Shown: positions 1-8,422, counted from the stretch's first letter. The stretch is 64,000 bases of DNA from Rhodospirillaceae bacterium (GCA_016845145.1 JAERTE010000026.1:1-64000), one strand, 5' to 3'. The notes: a model not told the origin generated them from the sequence alone. Numbers and translations: made by a program.

Positions 1-40
1 AACCCCCAAACTACCGCCGCTTTTTTCCGAAATTGGCGGG

Positions 41-946
41 TTAGTCGACGGGTGTCGTCCAATCGGGATCGCTGTGCTTGTCCCAATAAAGCGCTCTCAC
101 ACGTTCGGTCACAGGCCCCGGCGCACCGGCGGGGAAGGTGCGCTCATCAACGGCGCGCACCGGCATGATGCCGCCGGCGGTGGATGTGATGAAGGTCTCG
201 TCGGCTTGCCGTAACGCCTCGGCGGGCAAGGGGGCGGCCCGGGCCTCAACGCCCATCTCGGCCAGCAACTCCAGGGCCGTGCCGCGGGTGATGCCTTGCA
301 AGACACCGGCGTCTGGCGTCGTGACCTTACCGTCCGCGACGGCGAACAGGTTGAAGCCCGGTCCCTCGGCGATGTTGCCCGCGCCATCTTGCAACAAAAC
401 GTTCTCCGCGCCGGCGTCATAGGCCTGGTAAAGGCCGGTGACCAAATCGAGCCAGTGATAGTTCTTCACCGTGGGGTCGACGGCGCTGGGCGGGATGCGT
501 TCGACGTCGGCCAGGTGCAGGTCGATACCGCGGTTGCGCTGCTCTTCGTTCGCCACCCAACCGAACGGGATGGCGAAGGCGATGAAGGTATTGACCGCGT
601 CGCGCGGGTCGCGGCTGAAGGTGGGCGATACGCCGCGCGTCAGCACCATCTCCACATAGGCGTCATCCAATTCGGCGCGGCGCACGCATTCTTTGAGGAT
701 GTCTTCGAGGCGATCCGGGCCGAACGGCAGCGTCATGCGCAGCTTGTCGATGCTGGTGAGGAACCGCTCCATATGTTTGTCGAGCCGGAAGAAACGCCCC
801 CGCCACACATGCACCACGTCGTAGGTGGCATCAGAGCGCAGGAACCCCCAATCAAGGACGGAAATCTTGGCTTCCGACATCGGCACGAACTCGCCGCCGA
901 TATAGGCGATACCCGGCGGGAACTGCGCCAAGGGATGTGACGTCAT
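41..946 (-). CDS. Class IV aminotransferase (D-alanine / branched-chain aminotransferase family)
   Basis: PLP-dependent fold-type IV aminotransferase of 301 aa. The probable Schiff-base lysine is in TVKNYHWLD (about K161). The glycine-rich AEGPGFNLF and the GITRGTALEL segment are the usual phosphate-binding and late motifs of IlvE/Dat/PabC proteins. The ATG overlaps the polA TGA (TGATG), so it is probably translated after polA on the same message; a TTG one codon upstream is the alternative start. It differs from the true IlvE candidate at 56853-57755, so a D-amino-acid or other amino-donor specificity is possible. The substrate cannot be read from the sequence. Confidence 0.85.
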   Translation of the reverse strand: MTSHPLAQFPPGIAYIGGEFVPMSEAKISVLDWGFLRSDATYDVVHVWRGRFFRLDKHMERFLTSIDKLRMTLPFGPDRLEDILKECVRRAELDDAYVEMVLTRGVSPTFSRDPRDAVNTFIAFAIPFGWVANEEQRNRGIDLHLADVERIPPSAVDPTVKNYHWLDLVTGLYQAYDAGAENVLLQDGAGNIAEGPGFNLFAVADGKVTTPDAGVLQGITRGTALELLAEMGVEARAAPLPAEALRQADETFITSTAGGIMPVRAVDERTFPAGAPGPVTERVRALYWDKHSDPDWTTPVD

Positions 947-3726
947 CAATGCGCCTCGTCCCAGTTGGCGCCGTGGCCGGTGTCGACCACTAGCGGCACG
1001 TCCAGGTGCGCCGCACCCTCCATGACGCTTTTGACCAGCGCCGTGGCGCTTTCCAGCTCATCCTCCGGCACTTCGAAAATCAGTTCATCGTGCACCTGAA
1101 GCAGCATGCGGGCGTTTGAGTTGGCGTCGGCCAAGGCATCGGGCAGGCGCACCATGGCGCGCTTGATGATGTCCGCCGCCCCGCCCTGGATCGGCGCGTT
1201 GATGGCGGCCCGTTCGGCGAAACCGCGCATGTTGGGGTTGCGGTCGTTGATGCCACGCATGTGGCACTTGCGCCCGAACAGGGTTTCGACGTAGCCCATC
1301 TCCTTGGCTTGGGTCTTGGTGCGTTCCATGTAATCCTTGATGCCGGGATATTTGTCGAAGTAGGCGTCGATGTAATCTTTCGCCTCGCCGTTGGAAATGC
1401 CCAGTTGGCGCGCCAGTCCAAACGCCGAAATGCCGTAGATGATGCCGAAATTGATGGCCTTGGCATTGCGGCGCGTCATCGGGTCCATGCCCTCGATGGG
1501 CTCGCCGAACACCTGGTTGGCGGTGATGGCGTGGATGTCCTGGCCGTCATGGAAGGCCTGCTTAAGCACATCGATGCCGGCCACGTGGGCGAGCAGGCGC
1601 AGCTCGATCTGCGAGTAATCCGCCGACAGCAAAACGTGGCCCTTGTCGGGCACGAAGGCCTGCCGGATTTTGCGGCCTTCCTCGGTGCGCACGGGGATGT
1701 TCTGCAGGTTGGGGTCGGATGACGACAGCCGGCCGGTGGTGGTGGCGGCCTGCGCGTAAGACGTATGGACACGGCCGGTTTTGGGATTGATGGCGGCGAC
1801 GAGCGCATCGGTGTAGGTGCTTTTCAGTTTCGAGAGCTGGCGCCAATCGAGCACCCGCGCCGGCAGGTCATGGCCCTCGGCGGCCAAGCCTTCCAGCACA
1901 TCGGCGCCGGTGGCGTAAGCGCCGGTCTTGCCCTTCTTGCCGCCGGGCAGCGACATTTCGTCGAACAGAATCTCGCCCAACTGTTTGGGGCTGCCGACGT
2001 TGAACTCGCGCCCCGCCAGTTTGTGGATTTCGCCTTCCAAGTCGGCCATGCGCTTGGCGAAGTCGGCGGACAGGCGTTTCAGTTCCGCTGCATCGACGCG
2101 GATGCCGGTGTGTTCCATCTGCTCCAGAATGGGCACCAAGGGGCGCTCCAAGGTCTCGTAGACGGTGACCATGTGGTCCTCGGCGAGGCGCGGCTTGAAC
2201 GCTCGGTGCAGGCGCAACGTGATGTCGGCGTCCTCGGCGGCGTAATTGCAAGCCTCTTCCAACGGCACGAAATCGAAGGTGATCTGTTTTTTGCCGGTGC
2301 CGACCACGTCCTTGAACTTGACGGTCTCGAGCCCCAACTGGTCGCGCGCCAACTCGTCCATGCCATGCCCGTGCAGCCCGCCTTCCAGCACGTACGAGAG
2401 CAGCATGGTGTCGTCGAGCGGATGGATATCGAGGCCATAGCGGCGCAGCACCTGTATGTCGTATTTGAGGTTCTGGCCGATCTTCAAGACCCCCGGATCG
2501 GCCAGCAAGGGCCGAAGCAGTTCCAGCGCTTCCGTCATCTCGATCTGCCTGGGCGTTTCGGGCTCGGACGGGTTGTCCAGGCCGCCCAGCAAATCGCCGG
2601 TCTCGCCGCTGCCCGGCACCTTGTGCGCCAGCGGCACGTAGCACGCTCGGCCGGGCTCGACACTGAGCGACACGCCGACCAGTTCCGCCTGCATGGAATT
2701 CAGGCTGGTGGTTTCCGTATCCACGGCGACGTAGCCGGCATCGTGGGCCTGGGCGATCCAGCGTTTGAGGGCATCGGTGTCTTGGACAAGTTCGTACTCG
2801 GTGGTGGCGGGCGGCGCGTCGGGTGCTGCGCCGGCGTCGCCGCCGATCTGTGCGGAGATGGTCGTTACCAGTGATTTGAAACCTTGTTCTGACAGAAAAT
2901 CCAACAGCACGTCCGGGTCAGGTTGTTTAACGGCGAAGTCGCTGATCTCCGCCGTAACCGGTACGTCATCGCGCAACCGAACCAGCTCGCGCGAGACCCG
3001 CGCCATATCAGCCTGCTCTTGCAGGCGCTCGCGGCGTTTGGGTTGTTTGATCTCGCCGGCGCGGTCCAACAGCGTATCGAGATCGCCGTACTCGTTGATC
3101 AACAGCGCCGCCGTCTTGACGCCGATACCCTCGACGCCTGGGACGTTGTCACTGGAATCACCGGCCAGCGCCTGCACGTCGACCACCCGGTCCGGGCCGA
3201 CGCCGAACTTCTCAACCACCTGGTCGTGTCCGATGACGCGGTTCTTCATGGCGTCCAGCATGGTGATATTGCCGTCGACCAATTGCATCAGATCCTTGTC
3301 GGACGACACGATGGTCACCTCGATCCCCTGAGCGGAGGCCTGGCGGGCATAGGTGGCGATCAGGTCATCGGCCTCGAAGCCGTCCATGTCGATGGCCGGC
3401 AGGTTCAATGCCTCGGTGGCATCGCGCACCAATTGGAACTGCGGGATCAGCTCATCGGGCGGCGGCGGGCGATGCGCTTTGTAGTCAGGGTAGATGTCGC
3501 TGCGGAAGGTTTTCCGCGCCCGATCGAAAATCACCGCCACATGGTCGGCGTCGGTATCATCCAACAGCTTCATGAGCATTTTGGTGTAGCCGAACACGGC
3601 GTTCACCGGCGTGCCATCGCCGCGGGTCATGGGCGGCAAGGCATGAAAAGCCCGGAATATGAAGCCGGAACCATCGACGAGGAACAGGTGCCTCGGGGGC
3701 GAAGTGGGAGGTGCTGTATCGGTCAT
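946..3726 (-). CDS. polA: DNA polymerase I
   Basis: Replication and repair polymerase of 926 aa with three domains. A 5'-3' FEN-like exonuclease domain (about residues 10-310, starting HLFLVDGSGFIFRAFHALP) is followed by an intact 3'-5' proofreading exonuclease (VAVDTETTSLN near residue 335, QNLKYDIQVL, YAAEDADITL). The polymerase domain carries motif A LLSADYSQIELR (about residue 697), motif B RRNAKAINFGIIYG and motif C QVHDELIFEV (about residue 877). The frame continues 32 codons upstream, but MTDTAPP at 3726 fits the family N-terminus. The class IV aminotransferase follows with overlapping stop and start codons. Confidence 0.97.
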   Translation of the reverse strand: MTDTAPPTSPPRHLFLVDGSGFIFRAFHALPPMTRGDGTPVNAVFGYTKMLMKLLDDTDADHVAVIFDRARKTFRSDIYPDYKAHRPPPPDELIPQFQLVRDATEALNLPAIDMDGFEADDLIATYARQASAQGIEVTIVSSDKDLMQLVDGNITMLDAMKNRVIGHDQVVEKFGVGPDRVVDVQALAGDSSDNVPGVEGIGVKTAALLINEYGDLDTLLDRAGEIKQPKRRERLQEQADMARVSRELVRLRDDVPVTAEISDFAVKQPDPDVLLDFLSEQGFKSLVTTISAQIGGDAGAAPDAPPATTEYELVQDTDALKRWIAQAHDAGYVAVDTETTSLNSMQAELVGVSLSVEPGRACYVPLAHKVPGSGETGDLLGGLDNPSEPETPRQIEMTEALELLRPLLADPGVLKIGQNLKYDIQVLRRYGLDIHPLDDTMLLSYVLEGGLHGHGMDELARDQLGLETVKFKDVVGTGKKQITFDFVPLEEACNYAAEDADITLRLHRAFKPRLAEDHMVTVYETLERPLVPILEQMEHTGIRVDAAELKRLSADFAKRMADLEGEIHKLAGREFNVGSPKQLGEILFDEMSLPGGKKGKTGAYATGADVLEGLAAEGHDLPARVLDWRQLSKLKSTYTDALVAAINPKTGRVHTSYAQAATTTGRLSSSDPNLQNIPVRTEEGRKIRQAFVPDKGHVLLSADYSQIELRLLAHVAGIDVLKQAFHDGQDIHAITANQVFGEPIEGMDPMTRRNAKAINFGIIYGISAFGLARQLGISNGEAKDYIDAYFDKYPGIKDYMERTKTQAKEMGYVETLFGRKCHMRGINDRNPNMRGFAERAAINAPIQGGAADIIKRAMVRLPDALADANSNARMLLQVHDELIFEVPEDELESATALVKSVMEGAAHLDVPLVVDTGHGANWDEAH

Positions 3727-3816
3727 GCGGCATATTAGGGGGGAAAAGGCACAGGATAAAGACTCGCCGTTAACCTTAAATTTTGCGAAAAATCTTGAAA
3801 TGCTTTGGAACAAACC

Positions 3817-3822
3817 TGTCAA
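3817..3822 (-). promoter_or_regulatory. Possible polA -35 element
   Basis: A TTGACA hexamer on the minus strand lies about 90 bp upstream of the polA start. The -10 at 16-18 bp spacing is poor (TTCAAG or nearby), so this is a weak candidate placed in an AT-rich promoter region. Confidence 0.25.
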
Positions 3823-3875
3823 GCGATTGATATCACAGAAAAATTCAATCTATCTCACAAAAATCACACGTTTTG

Positions 3876-3903
3876 TTGACTTGGCGGTCCTGGCCAATAT
3901 TAA
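3876..3903 (+). promoter_or_regulatory. Candidate sigma-70 promoter for the leader and secreted protein at 4145
   Basis: TTGACT (3876-3881) is followed after 16 bp by TATTAA (3898-3903). The position would give a 5' leader of about 230 nt ahead of the coding sequence at 4145, including the hairpin cluster at 3978-4119. The surrounding 3740-3950 region is clearly more AT-rich than the neighbouring genes. This is pattern matching only. Confidence 0.4.
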
Positions 3904-3977
3904 CCGTTTGGTGATAGCCTTCTCATAGTGTTGATATCGGTAAACAAGAGAAAGAGGTTTCATCGATCCAACAGTGA

Positions 3978-4119
3978 GGCGCCGTAGAAAACGGATCGCC
4001 GAACATGAAATCCTCCGACAAGGAGGATCACAGCGTCCCTTCAAGTCAAACGGGACCAGCTACGGGGGAAAGCCACGGCCGGAAGGCTAGGTTTCCGGCT
4101 CCGACGCCTCTTAAAGGCG
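3978..4119 (+). promoter_or_regulatory. Structured leader with five consecutive hairpins
   Basis: Five inverted repeats follow one another. H1 pairs GGCGCCGT 3978-3985 with ACGG 3991-3994 and CGCC 3997-4000, with a two-base bulge. H2 pairs ATCCTCC 4010-4016 with GGAGGAT 4022-4028. H3 pairs GTCCC 4035-4039 with GGGAC 4052-4056. H4 pairs GCCGGAA 4078-4084 with TTCCGGC 4093-4099. H5 pairs CGCC 4105-4108 with GGCG 4116-4119. No U-tract follows, and the ribosome binding site of the gene at 4145 comes directly after. This fits a cis-acting 5' UTR; it matches no riboswitch class I recognise, and a processed small RNA is also possible. Confidence 0.45.
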
Positions 4120-4133
4120 CCGACCTGATATGA
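4005..4133 (+). CDS. Possible 42-aa leader ORF inside the structured 5' UTR
   Basis: An ATG at 4005 opens a 42-codon frame rich in Ser, Lys and Asp that stops at TGA 4131-4133. That stop overlaps the GAGGAG ribosome binding site of the gene at 4145. There is no convincing ribosome binding site before the ATG, and the frame runs through all the hairpins, so it may be chance. If translated, it could act as a leader peptide that couples or attenuates the downstream gene. Confidence 0.2.
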   Translation: MKSSDKEDHSVPSSQTGPATGESHGRKARFPAPTPLKGADLI

Positions 4134-4144
4134 GGAGAAGTCTC

Positions 4145-4516
4145 ATGAAGGCCCCGACGAAGACTATGTTGAAAACGCTCACACCTGCGATCATGGCTTT
4201 TGCCGCCTTTGCGGCATTGGGCCCGCCGCTGTCCCATGACGCCGGTGCGCAGACGATCATGCCGCAACAGTGCGCACCGCGAAAAACGGCGCTCAAGAAT
4301 CTCGCCAGTCAGTTCAACGAAGCGCCCGTACAGATCGGCCTGACCAACGCCGGTGCGATTGTCGAGGTAACAACCTCGGAAGATGGAGACTCCTGGTCCA
4401 TCATCCTGACCACGCCGCAGGGCATCAGTTGCATCATCGCCGCCGGTGAACATTGGGAACAGGTGCAGCCGAAAACCGCGAAATTCACGCCCAGTGCTGA
4501 TGAGCGCGTTCACTAA
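4145..4516 (+). CDS. Small secreted protein, conserved family of unknown function
   Basis: 123 aa. The N-terminus has a basic n-region (MKAPTKTMLK) and a hydrophobic h-region (AIMAFAAFAAL), with a probable cleavage near DAGAQ, so the product is likely periplasmic. The mature part has two cysteines (PQQCAPRK and GISCIIAAGE), which could form a disulfide, and an ASQFNEAPVQIGLT segment. I recall similar short exported proteins in many alphaproteobacteria, without an assigned function. The ATG at 4145 is preferred over the in-frame codon at 4130 because TGAGGAG at 4131-4137 is an ideal ribosome binding site. It lies downstream of a long hairpin-rich leader. Confidence 0.7.
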   Translation: MKAPTKTMLKTLTPAIMAFAAFAALGPPLSHDAGAQTIMPQQCAPRKTALKNLASQFNEAPVQIGLTNAGAIVEVTTSEDGDSWSIILTTPQGISCIIAAGEHWEQVQPKTAKFTPSADERVH

Positions 4517-4537
4517 GGCGGTTTTGGATTTCCACGC

Positions 4538-4735
4538 CTAGTGCGCGTCCGAGACGGAAGCGCCCTCCGCCAGCACATAATGCCGCGAGCAGTACGGGCA
4601 GGATACCTCGGTGTGCTCGCCCATCTCCAGATAGACCTTGGGATGACCCAATGCCCCGCCGCCGCCATCGCAGGCCACGCGCTTGGCGGTCACCTCAATG
4701 GTTTCATCGGCGAGTGTGGCGGCATTGGCGGTCAT
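4538..4735 (-). CDS. CHCC-type zinc-finger protein (NDUFS6-like)
   Basis: 65 aa. The pattern VACDGGGGALGHPKVYL followed by VSCPYCSRHYVL gives the Cys-His-Cys-Cys set of the zf-CHCC family, whose mitochondrial member NDUFS6 is an accessory subunit of complex I. Alphaproteobacterial homologues are small stand-alone proteins. The frame extends 55 codons further upstream, but that part is translated from the 11-bp repeat array and looks non-coding; the MTANAAT start at 4735 fits the family. It is divergent from the ABC ATPase at 4899 and convergent with the secreted protein. Confidence 0.8.
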   Translation of the reverse strand: MTANAATLADETIEVTAKRVACDGGGGALGHPKVYLEMGEHTEVSCPYCSRHYVLAEGASVSDAH

Positions 4736-4813
4736 GGCGACTGTCCTTACTGGAGAAGATTGGATTGCGACGATGATAGCCGAAGCTGCGCCAGAATCAA
4801 CGGCACTTACGCG

Positions 4814-4857
4814 CTCTTTGATCTCTCTTTGATCTCTCGTTGATCTCTCGTTGATCT
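4814..4857. repeat. Four tandem 11-bp repeats, CTC(T/G)TTGATCT
   Basis: Four head-to-tail copies: two of CTCTTTGATCT followed by two of CTCGTTGATCT, with a partial fifth (CTG). The array sits between the divergent zinc-finger gene (start 4735) and the ABC ATPase gene (start 4899), ending about 40 bp before the ATPase start. An 11-bp period puts every GATC on nearly the same face of the helix, as expected for an operator array. Slippage in non-functional DNA is the alternative. Confidence 0.8.
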
Positions 4858-4898
4858 CTGGGCCTTGACAGCAGGCGACCCCTGCGCGATGCAACGCC

Positions 4899-5879
4899 AT
4901 GTCTTATTTCTCAACGTCCAACAACCCCGATGCCGCGATTGTTACGAAGGGCCTGTCGAAGACCTACAAAGGCAGCGCGAACACGCCGCCGAAAGAGGCG
5001 CTCCGAAGCGTTGACCTGACGATACCGCGTGGCTCGTTCTTTGCGCTGTTGGGCCCCAATGGTGCGGGTAAATCGACGTTGATCAACATACTCGCGGGCC
5101 TGGTGGTGAAGTCCGCCGGTAGTGCCGAAATCTGGGGCTATGACACCGATAAGCAAATGCGCGCCGCACGGCGAAGCATAGGTGTCGTGCCGCAAGAACT
5201 GCATATCGACCCGTTTTTCACGCCCCGCGAAACGTTGGAGGTGCAGGCCGGGTTGTATGGCATACCCGAAGCGGCCAGACGCACCGATGAGGTGCTTGAT
5301 GCGGTCGGTTTATCCGACAAAGCCAATGCCTATGCGCGGTCTCTTTCCGGCGGTATGCGCAGGCGGTTGCTGGTCGGCAAGGCGATGGTGCATAGCCCAC
5401 CGGTGCTGGTGCTTGACGAGCCGTCCGCCGGCGTTGACGTCGACCTGCGCCGCCAGCTTTGGGCGCACGTGAAATGTATGAACGCTGAAGGCACCACAGT
5501 GCTGCTGACAACACACTATCTCGAAGAAGCCGAGGCCATGTGCGATACCATCGCGATCATTAATCACGGCCGCCTGATTGCCTGTGAACCAACGCCGGAT
5601 CTGCTGGGGCGCTTGGATGCCAAGGAGATGCTGATCACCGTTGGTCAGGACTTGGACGCCGTACCGGGAGCATTGGCTGATTTCACGGCAGAGCTGGAAA
5701 CACCGCGCCGGCTGCGTGTCGCGTATCCGCCAAGCACGGTAACCAGTGGGCAAATCCTCGCCGCCATTGGCAGGGCGGGGCTCGATATCATCGACATTAC
5801 CACCCGTGAGGCCGACCTGGAGGACATTTTCCTCAACCTCACTCGTGGGCCAAGTGACACTGAGGGGAATGCCGCTTGA
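4899..5879 (+). CDS. ABC transporter ATP-binding protein (ABC-2 / DrrA-like)
   Basis: 326 aa. A single nucleotide-binding domain occupies residues about 10-235: Walker A GPNGAGKST, Q-loop VVPQEL, signature LSGGMRRRL, Walker B VLVLDEPSAGVD and the switch histidine in LTTHYLEEAE. The C-terminal 90 residues resemble the extension of DrrA/YadG-type ATPases that pair with ABC-2 permeases. No permease gene is adjacent: the next gene, overlapping by 4 bp, encodes a lipoprotein hydrolase. The partner permease must be elsewhere, or the ATPase works differently. Confidence 0.88.
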   Translation: MSYFSTSNNPDAAIVTKGLSKTYKGSANTPPKEALRSVDLTIPRGSFFALLGPNGAGKSTLINILAGLVVKSAGSAEIWGYDTDKQMRAARRSIGVVPQELHIDPFFTPRETLEVQAGLYGIPEAARRTDEVLDAVGLSDKANAYARSLSGGMRRRLLVGKAMVHSPPVLVLDEPSAGVDVDLRRQLWAHVKCMNAEGTTVLLTTHYLEEAEAMCDTIAIINHGRLIACEPTPDLLGRLDAKEMLITVGQDLDAVPGALADFTAELETPRRLRVAYPPSTVTSGQILAAIGRAGLDIIDITTREADLEDIFLNLTRGPSDTEGNAA

Positions 5880-6856
5880 TCCGGACCGGTATTGCCCTCC
5901 TTGCGTTGTGGCTGTCCGCTTGCGCGCCGGTGCCTCATCCACCAGGACCAGCCGTCACTGAGCCCCGTTTCACCGACGACGCCTTCACTGCTGCCGACGG
6001 CACCAAACTGCCGGCACGCGCCTGGAAGCCCGAAGGCGGCTCACCGAAAGCGGTGCTTGTGGCGCTACATGGGTTCAATGACTATTCCAACTTCTTCGAT
6101 GACCCCGGCGACTTTCTCAAGATGCGCGGCGTTGCGTCGTTCGCCTACGATCAACGCGGTTTCGGCGCCGCACCCAACGCTGGCTCGTGGGCGGGCGTCC
6201 GAGCCTACGCGCGAGATGCTGCCGATGCGGTGCGCGCCCTGAAGCATCGTTTTCCAGGGACACCGATTTTTGTTCAAGGTACATCCATGGGCGGCGCCGT
6301 GGCGATGATTGCGGCTGGTAACGGCGATCTACCCCGCGTTGACGGCATTATCTTGGCGGCCCCAGCGGTTTGGGGTCGGGCCACCATGCCATGGTATCAA
6401 CGCGCCGCGTTGTGGCTGGGTGCGCATAGCGTGCCGTGGATGACGCTGAGCGGGCGAGGGCTTGGAATTCTGCCGTCTGACAACATCGAAATGCTGATTG
6501 CCCTGGGTAAAGATCCGCTGATTATAAAGCAAACCCGCATCGGCACGATCTATGGTCTGGTCAATCTGATGGACGCCGCCCTGGCGTCGGCTTCGGACCT
6601 GAGGACACCGGCCTTGATTCTCTACGGCGAACGCGATCAAGTGATCCCCAAGTTGCCCACAAGGCGAATGCTGGCGAAGGTGCCCGACGGCACCCGGGTG
6701 GCGCTTTATGAGGGAGGTTATCACATGCTGCTGCGCGATCTGCCGGCGATGACTGTGTGGAAAGATATCGCGGCGTGGATTGATGACCGCGCCCGTGCAC
6801 TGCCTTCGGGTGCCGACAAACGTGACGTTAAGAAATTGTTGGGAGACGACGAATGA
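5876..6856 (+). CDS. Lipoprotein alpha/beta hydrolase (lysophospholipase / monoacylglycerol lipase-like)
   Basis: 326 aa. The N-terminus is a lipoprotein signal with lipobox LSAC (Cys16), so the enzyme is probably membrane-anchored and periplasmic. The hydrolase fold shows an oxyanion-type LHGFNDY, nucleophile elbow GTSMGG (Ser137), acid in YGERDQV and a late histidine in GGYHMLLRD. The start is TTG, overlapping the TGA of the ABC ATPase (TTGA), so the two are translationally coupled. The next gene overlaps by 4 bp. A role in lipid or ester turnover linked to the transporter is an inference from context only. Confidence 0.82.
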   Translation: MIRTGIALLALWLSACAPVPHPPGPAVTEPRFTDDAFTAADGTKLPARAWKPEGGSPKAVLVALHGFNDYSNFFDDPGDFLKMRGVASFAYDQRGFGAAPNAGSWAGVRAYARDAADAVRALKHRFPGTPIFVQGTSMGGAVAMIAAGNGDLPRVDGIILAAPAVWGRATMPWYQRAALWLGAHSVPWMTLSGRGLGILPSDNIEMLIALGKDPLIIKQTRIGTIYGLVNLMDAALASASDLRTPALILYGERDQVIPKLPTRRMLAKVPDGTRVALYEGGYHMLLRDLPAMTVWKDIAAWIDDRARALPSGADKRDVKKLLGDDE

Positions 6857-8139
6857 CCGGCACACCGAAATTCACACCGTACTGGTGGGAGGCCGCTCCG
6901 CCCCGCGAATTGCCGGATATCAACGTCGATACCGAATGCGATGTGGCGATCGTCGGTGCCGGTTACGCGGGTCTCGCCGCCGCCCTGACGCTGGCCCGCG
7001 CCGGCAAAAGCGTGCAGGTATTCGATGCGGGCAATCCTGGCGCCGGCGCCTCGACACGTAACGGCGGCATCGGCAGCGGCAATCTGAAACCCTCCATTCA
7101 GAAGCTGATCAAAACCTTCGGCCCCCGGAAAGCAACGGAAATGTACGCCGAGGGCGTGACGGCGCGCGCCGATCTCAGGCATTTCATCGAAGACGAGGGC
7201 ATCGAATGCCAGTTTCATTTGTCCGGCCGATTCGGTGGTGCGAGCCGCGAGGAGCATTACGACAGCCTGGCCCGCGATGCCGATCTCTTGAACGAGAACT
7301 TCGACATCGGCGCCACCATGGTCGAGCGGAGCGACCAGCAGGCGGAAATCGGCACCGAGCTCTACCACGGCGGCATGATGCGTCCCGACATCGGCGGTCT
7401 GCACCCGGCACAGTTCCACCAAGGTATGCTGGATCTGGTCGAACAAGCCGGGGCAAAAGTCCATGGAGCAACCCCGGTGCAGGGCATCCGCCGCGACGGC
7501 GACACGTTCGAGGTACATAGCACCGGCGGCGTGGTGAAAGCGGCGCATGCCATCGTTTGCACGAATGGCTATACGGACGCCGCCATTCCGTGGCTGCGCC
7601 GCAGGCTGGTGCCGGTGGCGAGCCAGATCATCGCTACGCAGGAACTCGCACCCGAGGTCATGGACCGCTTGATGCCGAAGCGCCGCATGATGACCGAAAG
7701 CCGCATCATGGGGCACTATTACCGACCGTCGCCCGACGGCACGCGGATTTTGTTCGGCGGGCGCATATACGGTGATCACGAAGCCGATCAGCCGTTGCCC
7801 TACGATCACCTGTACCGTGATTTGGTCGAATTGTTTCCCGAGCTCGATGGGATCGGCCTGAGCCATGTGTGGTGGGGTTTCGTTGCCTTTCCCATGGATC
7901 AGGTGCCGCATCTGATGGAGCGCGACGGTGTGCTCTACGCCACCGGGTTTTCGGGCTCGGGCGTCGTTTGGGCGCGCTGGTTCGGTATGAAGGCCGCTTA
8001 TCGGGTGCTCGGCCAGGAGGGCGGCGCAAGCGCCTTTGCCGACCGTATTTTCCAAGCGGTGCCGTTCTACAGCGGCAAACCGTGGTTTTTACCCGCGATT
8101 CAGGCCTGGTACACGATGCGCGACCGGCTGGGGGTTTAA
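6853..8139 (+). CDS. FAD-dependent oxidoreductase (DadA / PuuB-like amine or amino-acid oxidase)
   Basis: 428 aa with an N-terminal dinucleotide-binding motif (VAIVGAGYAGLAAAL, about residues 32-46), the GASTRNGGIGSG segment typical of glycine/D-amino-acid oxidases, and a C-terminal FAD contact region (YATGFSGSGVVWARW). The leading YWWEAAPP resembles gamma-glutamylputrescine oxidoreductase-like proteins. It overlaps the preceding hydrolase by ATGA and is last in a three-gene operon. The substrate is probably a secondary or primary amine, but no residue seen here decides which. Confidence 0.85.
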   Translation: MTGTPKFTPYWWEAAPPRELPDINVDTECDVAIVGAGYAGLAAALTLARAGKSVQVFDAGNPGAGASTRNGGIGSGNLKPSIQKLIKTFGPRKATEMYAEGVTARADLRHFIEDEGIECQFHLSGRFGGASREEHYDSLARDADLLNENFDIGATMVERSDQQAEIGTELYHGGMMRPDIGGLHPAQFHQGMLDLVEQAGAKVHGATPVQGIRRDGDTFEVHSTGGVVKAAHAIVCTNGYTDAAIPWLRRRLVPVASQIIATQELAPEVMDRLMPKRRMMTESRIMGHYYRPSPDGTRILFGGRIYGDHEADQPLPYDHLYRDLVELFPELDGIGLSHVWWGFVAFPMDQVPHLMERDGVLYATGFSGSGVVWARWFGMKAAYRVLGQEGGASAFADRIFQAVPFYSGKPWFLPAIQAWYTMRDRLGV

Positions 8140-8175
8140 CCAGCACCAAAACGGTGCGCGTAAGTGATTGATTTG

Positions 8176-8200
8176 CCGTCACATATAAAAAAAGTGACGG
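8176..8200. repeat. Inverted repeat CCGTCAC-N11-GTGACGG
   Basis: Perfect 7-bp arms at 8176-8182 and 8194-8200 enclose an A-rich 11-nt loop. It lies 37 bp after the oxidoreductase stop. With no T-run on either strand outside the arms, it is a poor intrinsic terminator; an operator or RNA-stabilising hairpin is possible. Confidence 0.5.
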
Positions 8201-8399
8201 AACGAACCCAATTTATCTCCCGCCCCAGCGCCGGGGCTCAGGGAGGGGCGGTGGCAGCTCAAATCCCATGGCAACCGGCCCCAACGCCATACTGATCAGT
8301 CCCGGCTTTCAATCTTATTCGAATGTCCAATAGCTTGCGCACGCTGCCGTGGCGGTGCGACGAAAGATGACAATGGCATGGGGCGCACAGAAAGTCAAA

Positions 8400-8422
8400 A
8401 TAATCCTATTAAAAAGGATTAT
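8400..8422. repeat. Inverted repeat ATAATCCT-N7-AGGATTAT
   Basis: Perfect 8-bp arms at 8400-8407 and 8415-8422 around ATTAAAA. The site is AT-rich and lies about 220 bp upstream of the PAS gene start at 8643. A run of five T follows at 8429-8433. It could be a regulator-binding palindrome or a weak terminator on the plus strand. Confidence 0.5.

Noticed and set aside
1765..2874. Long open frame antisense to polA
   Set aside because: Its composition mirrors the codon bias of polA, whose motifs are certain on the other strand. The same holds for long antisense frames over the FAD oxidoreductase (6721-8055) and uvrC (46118-47446).
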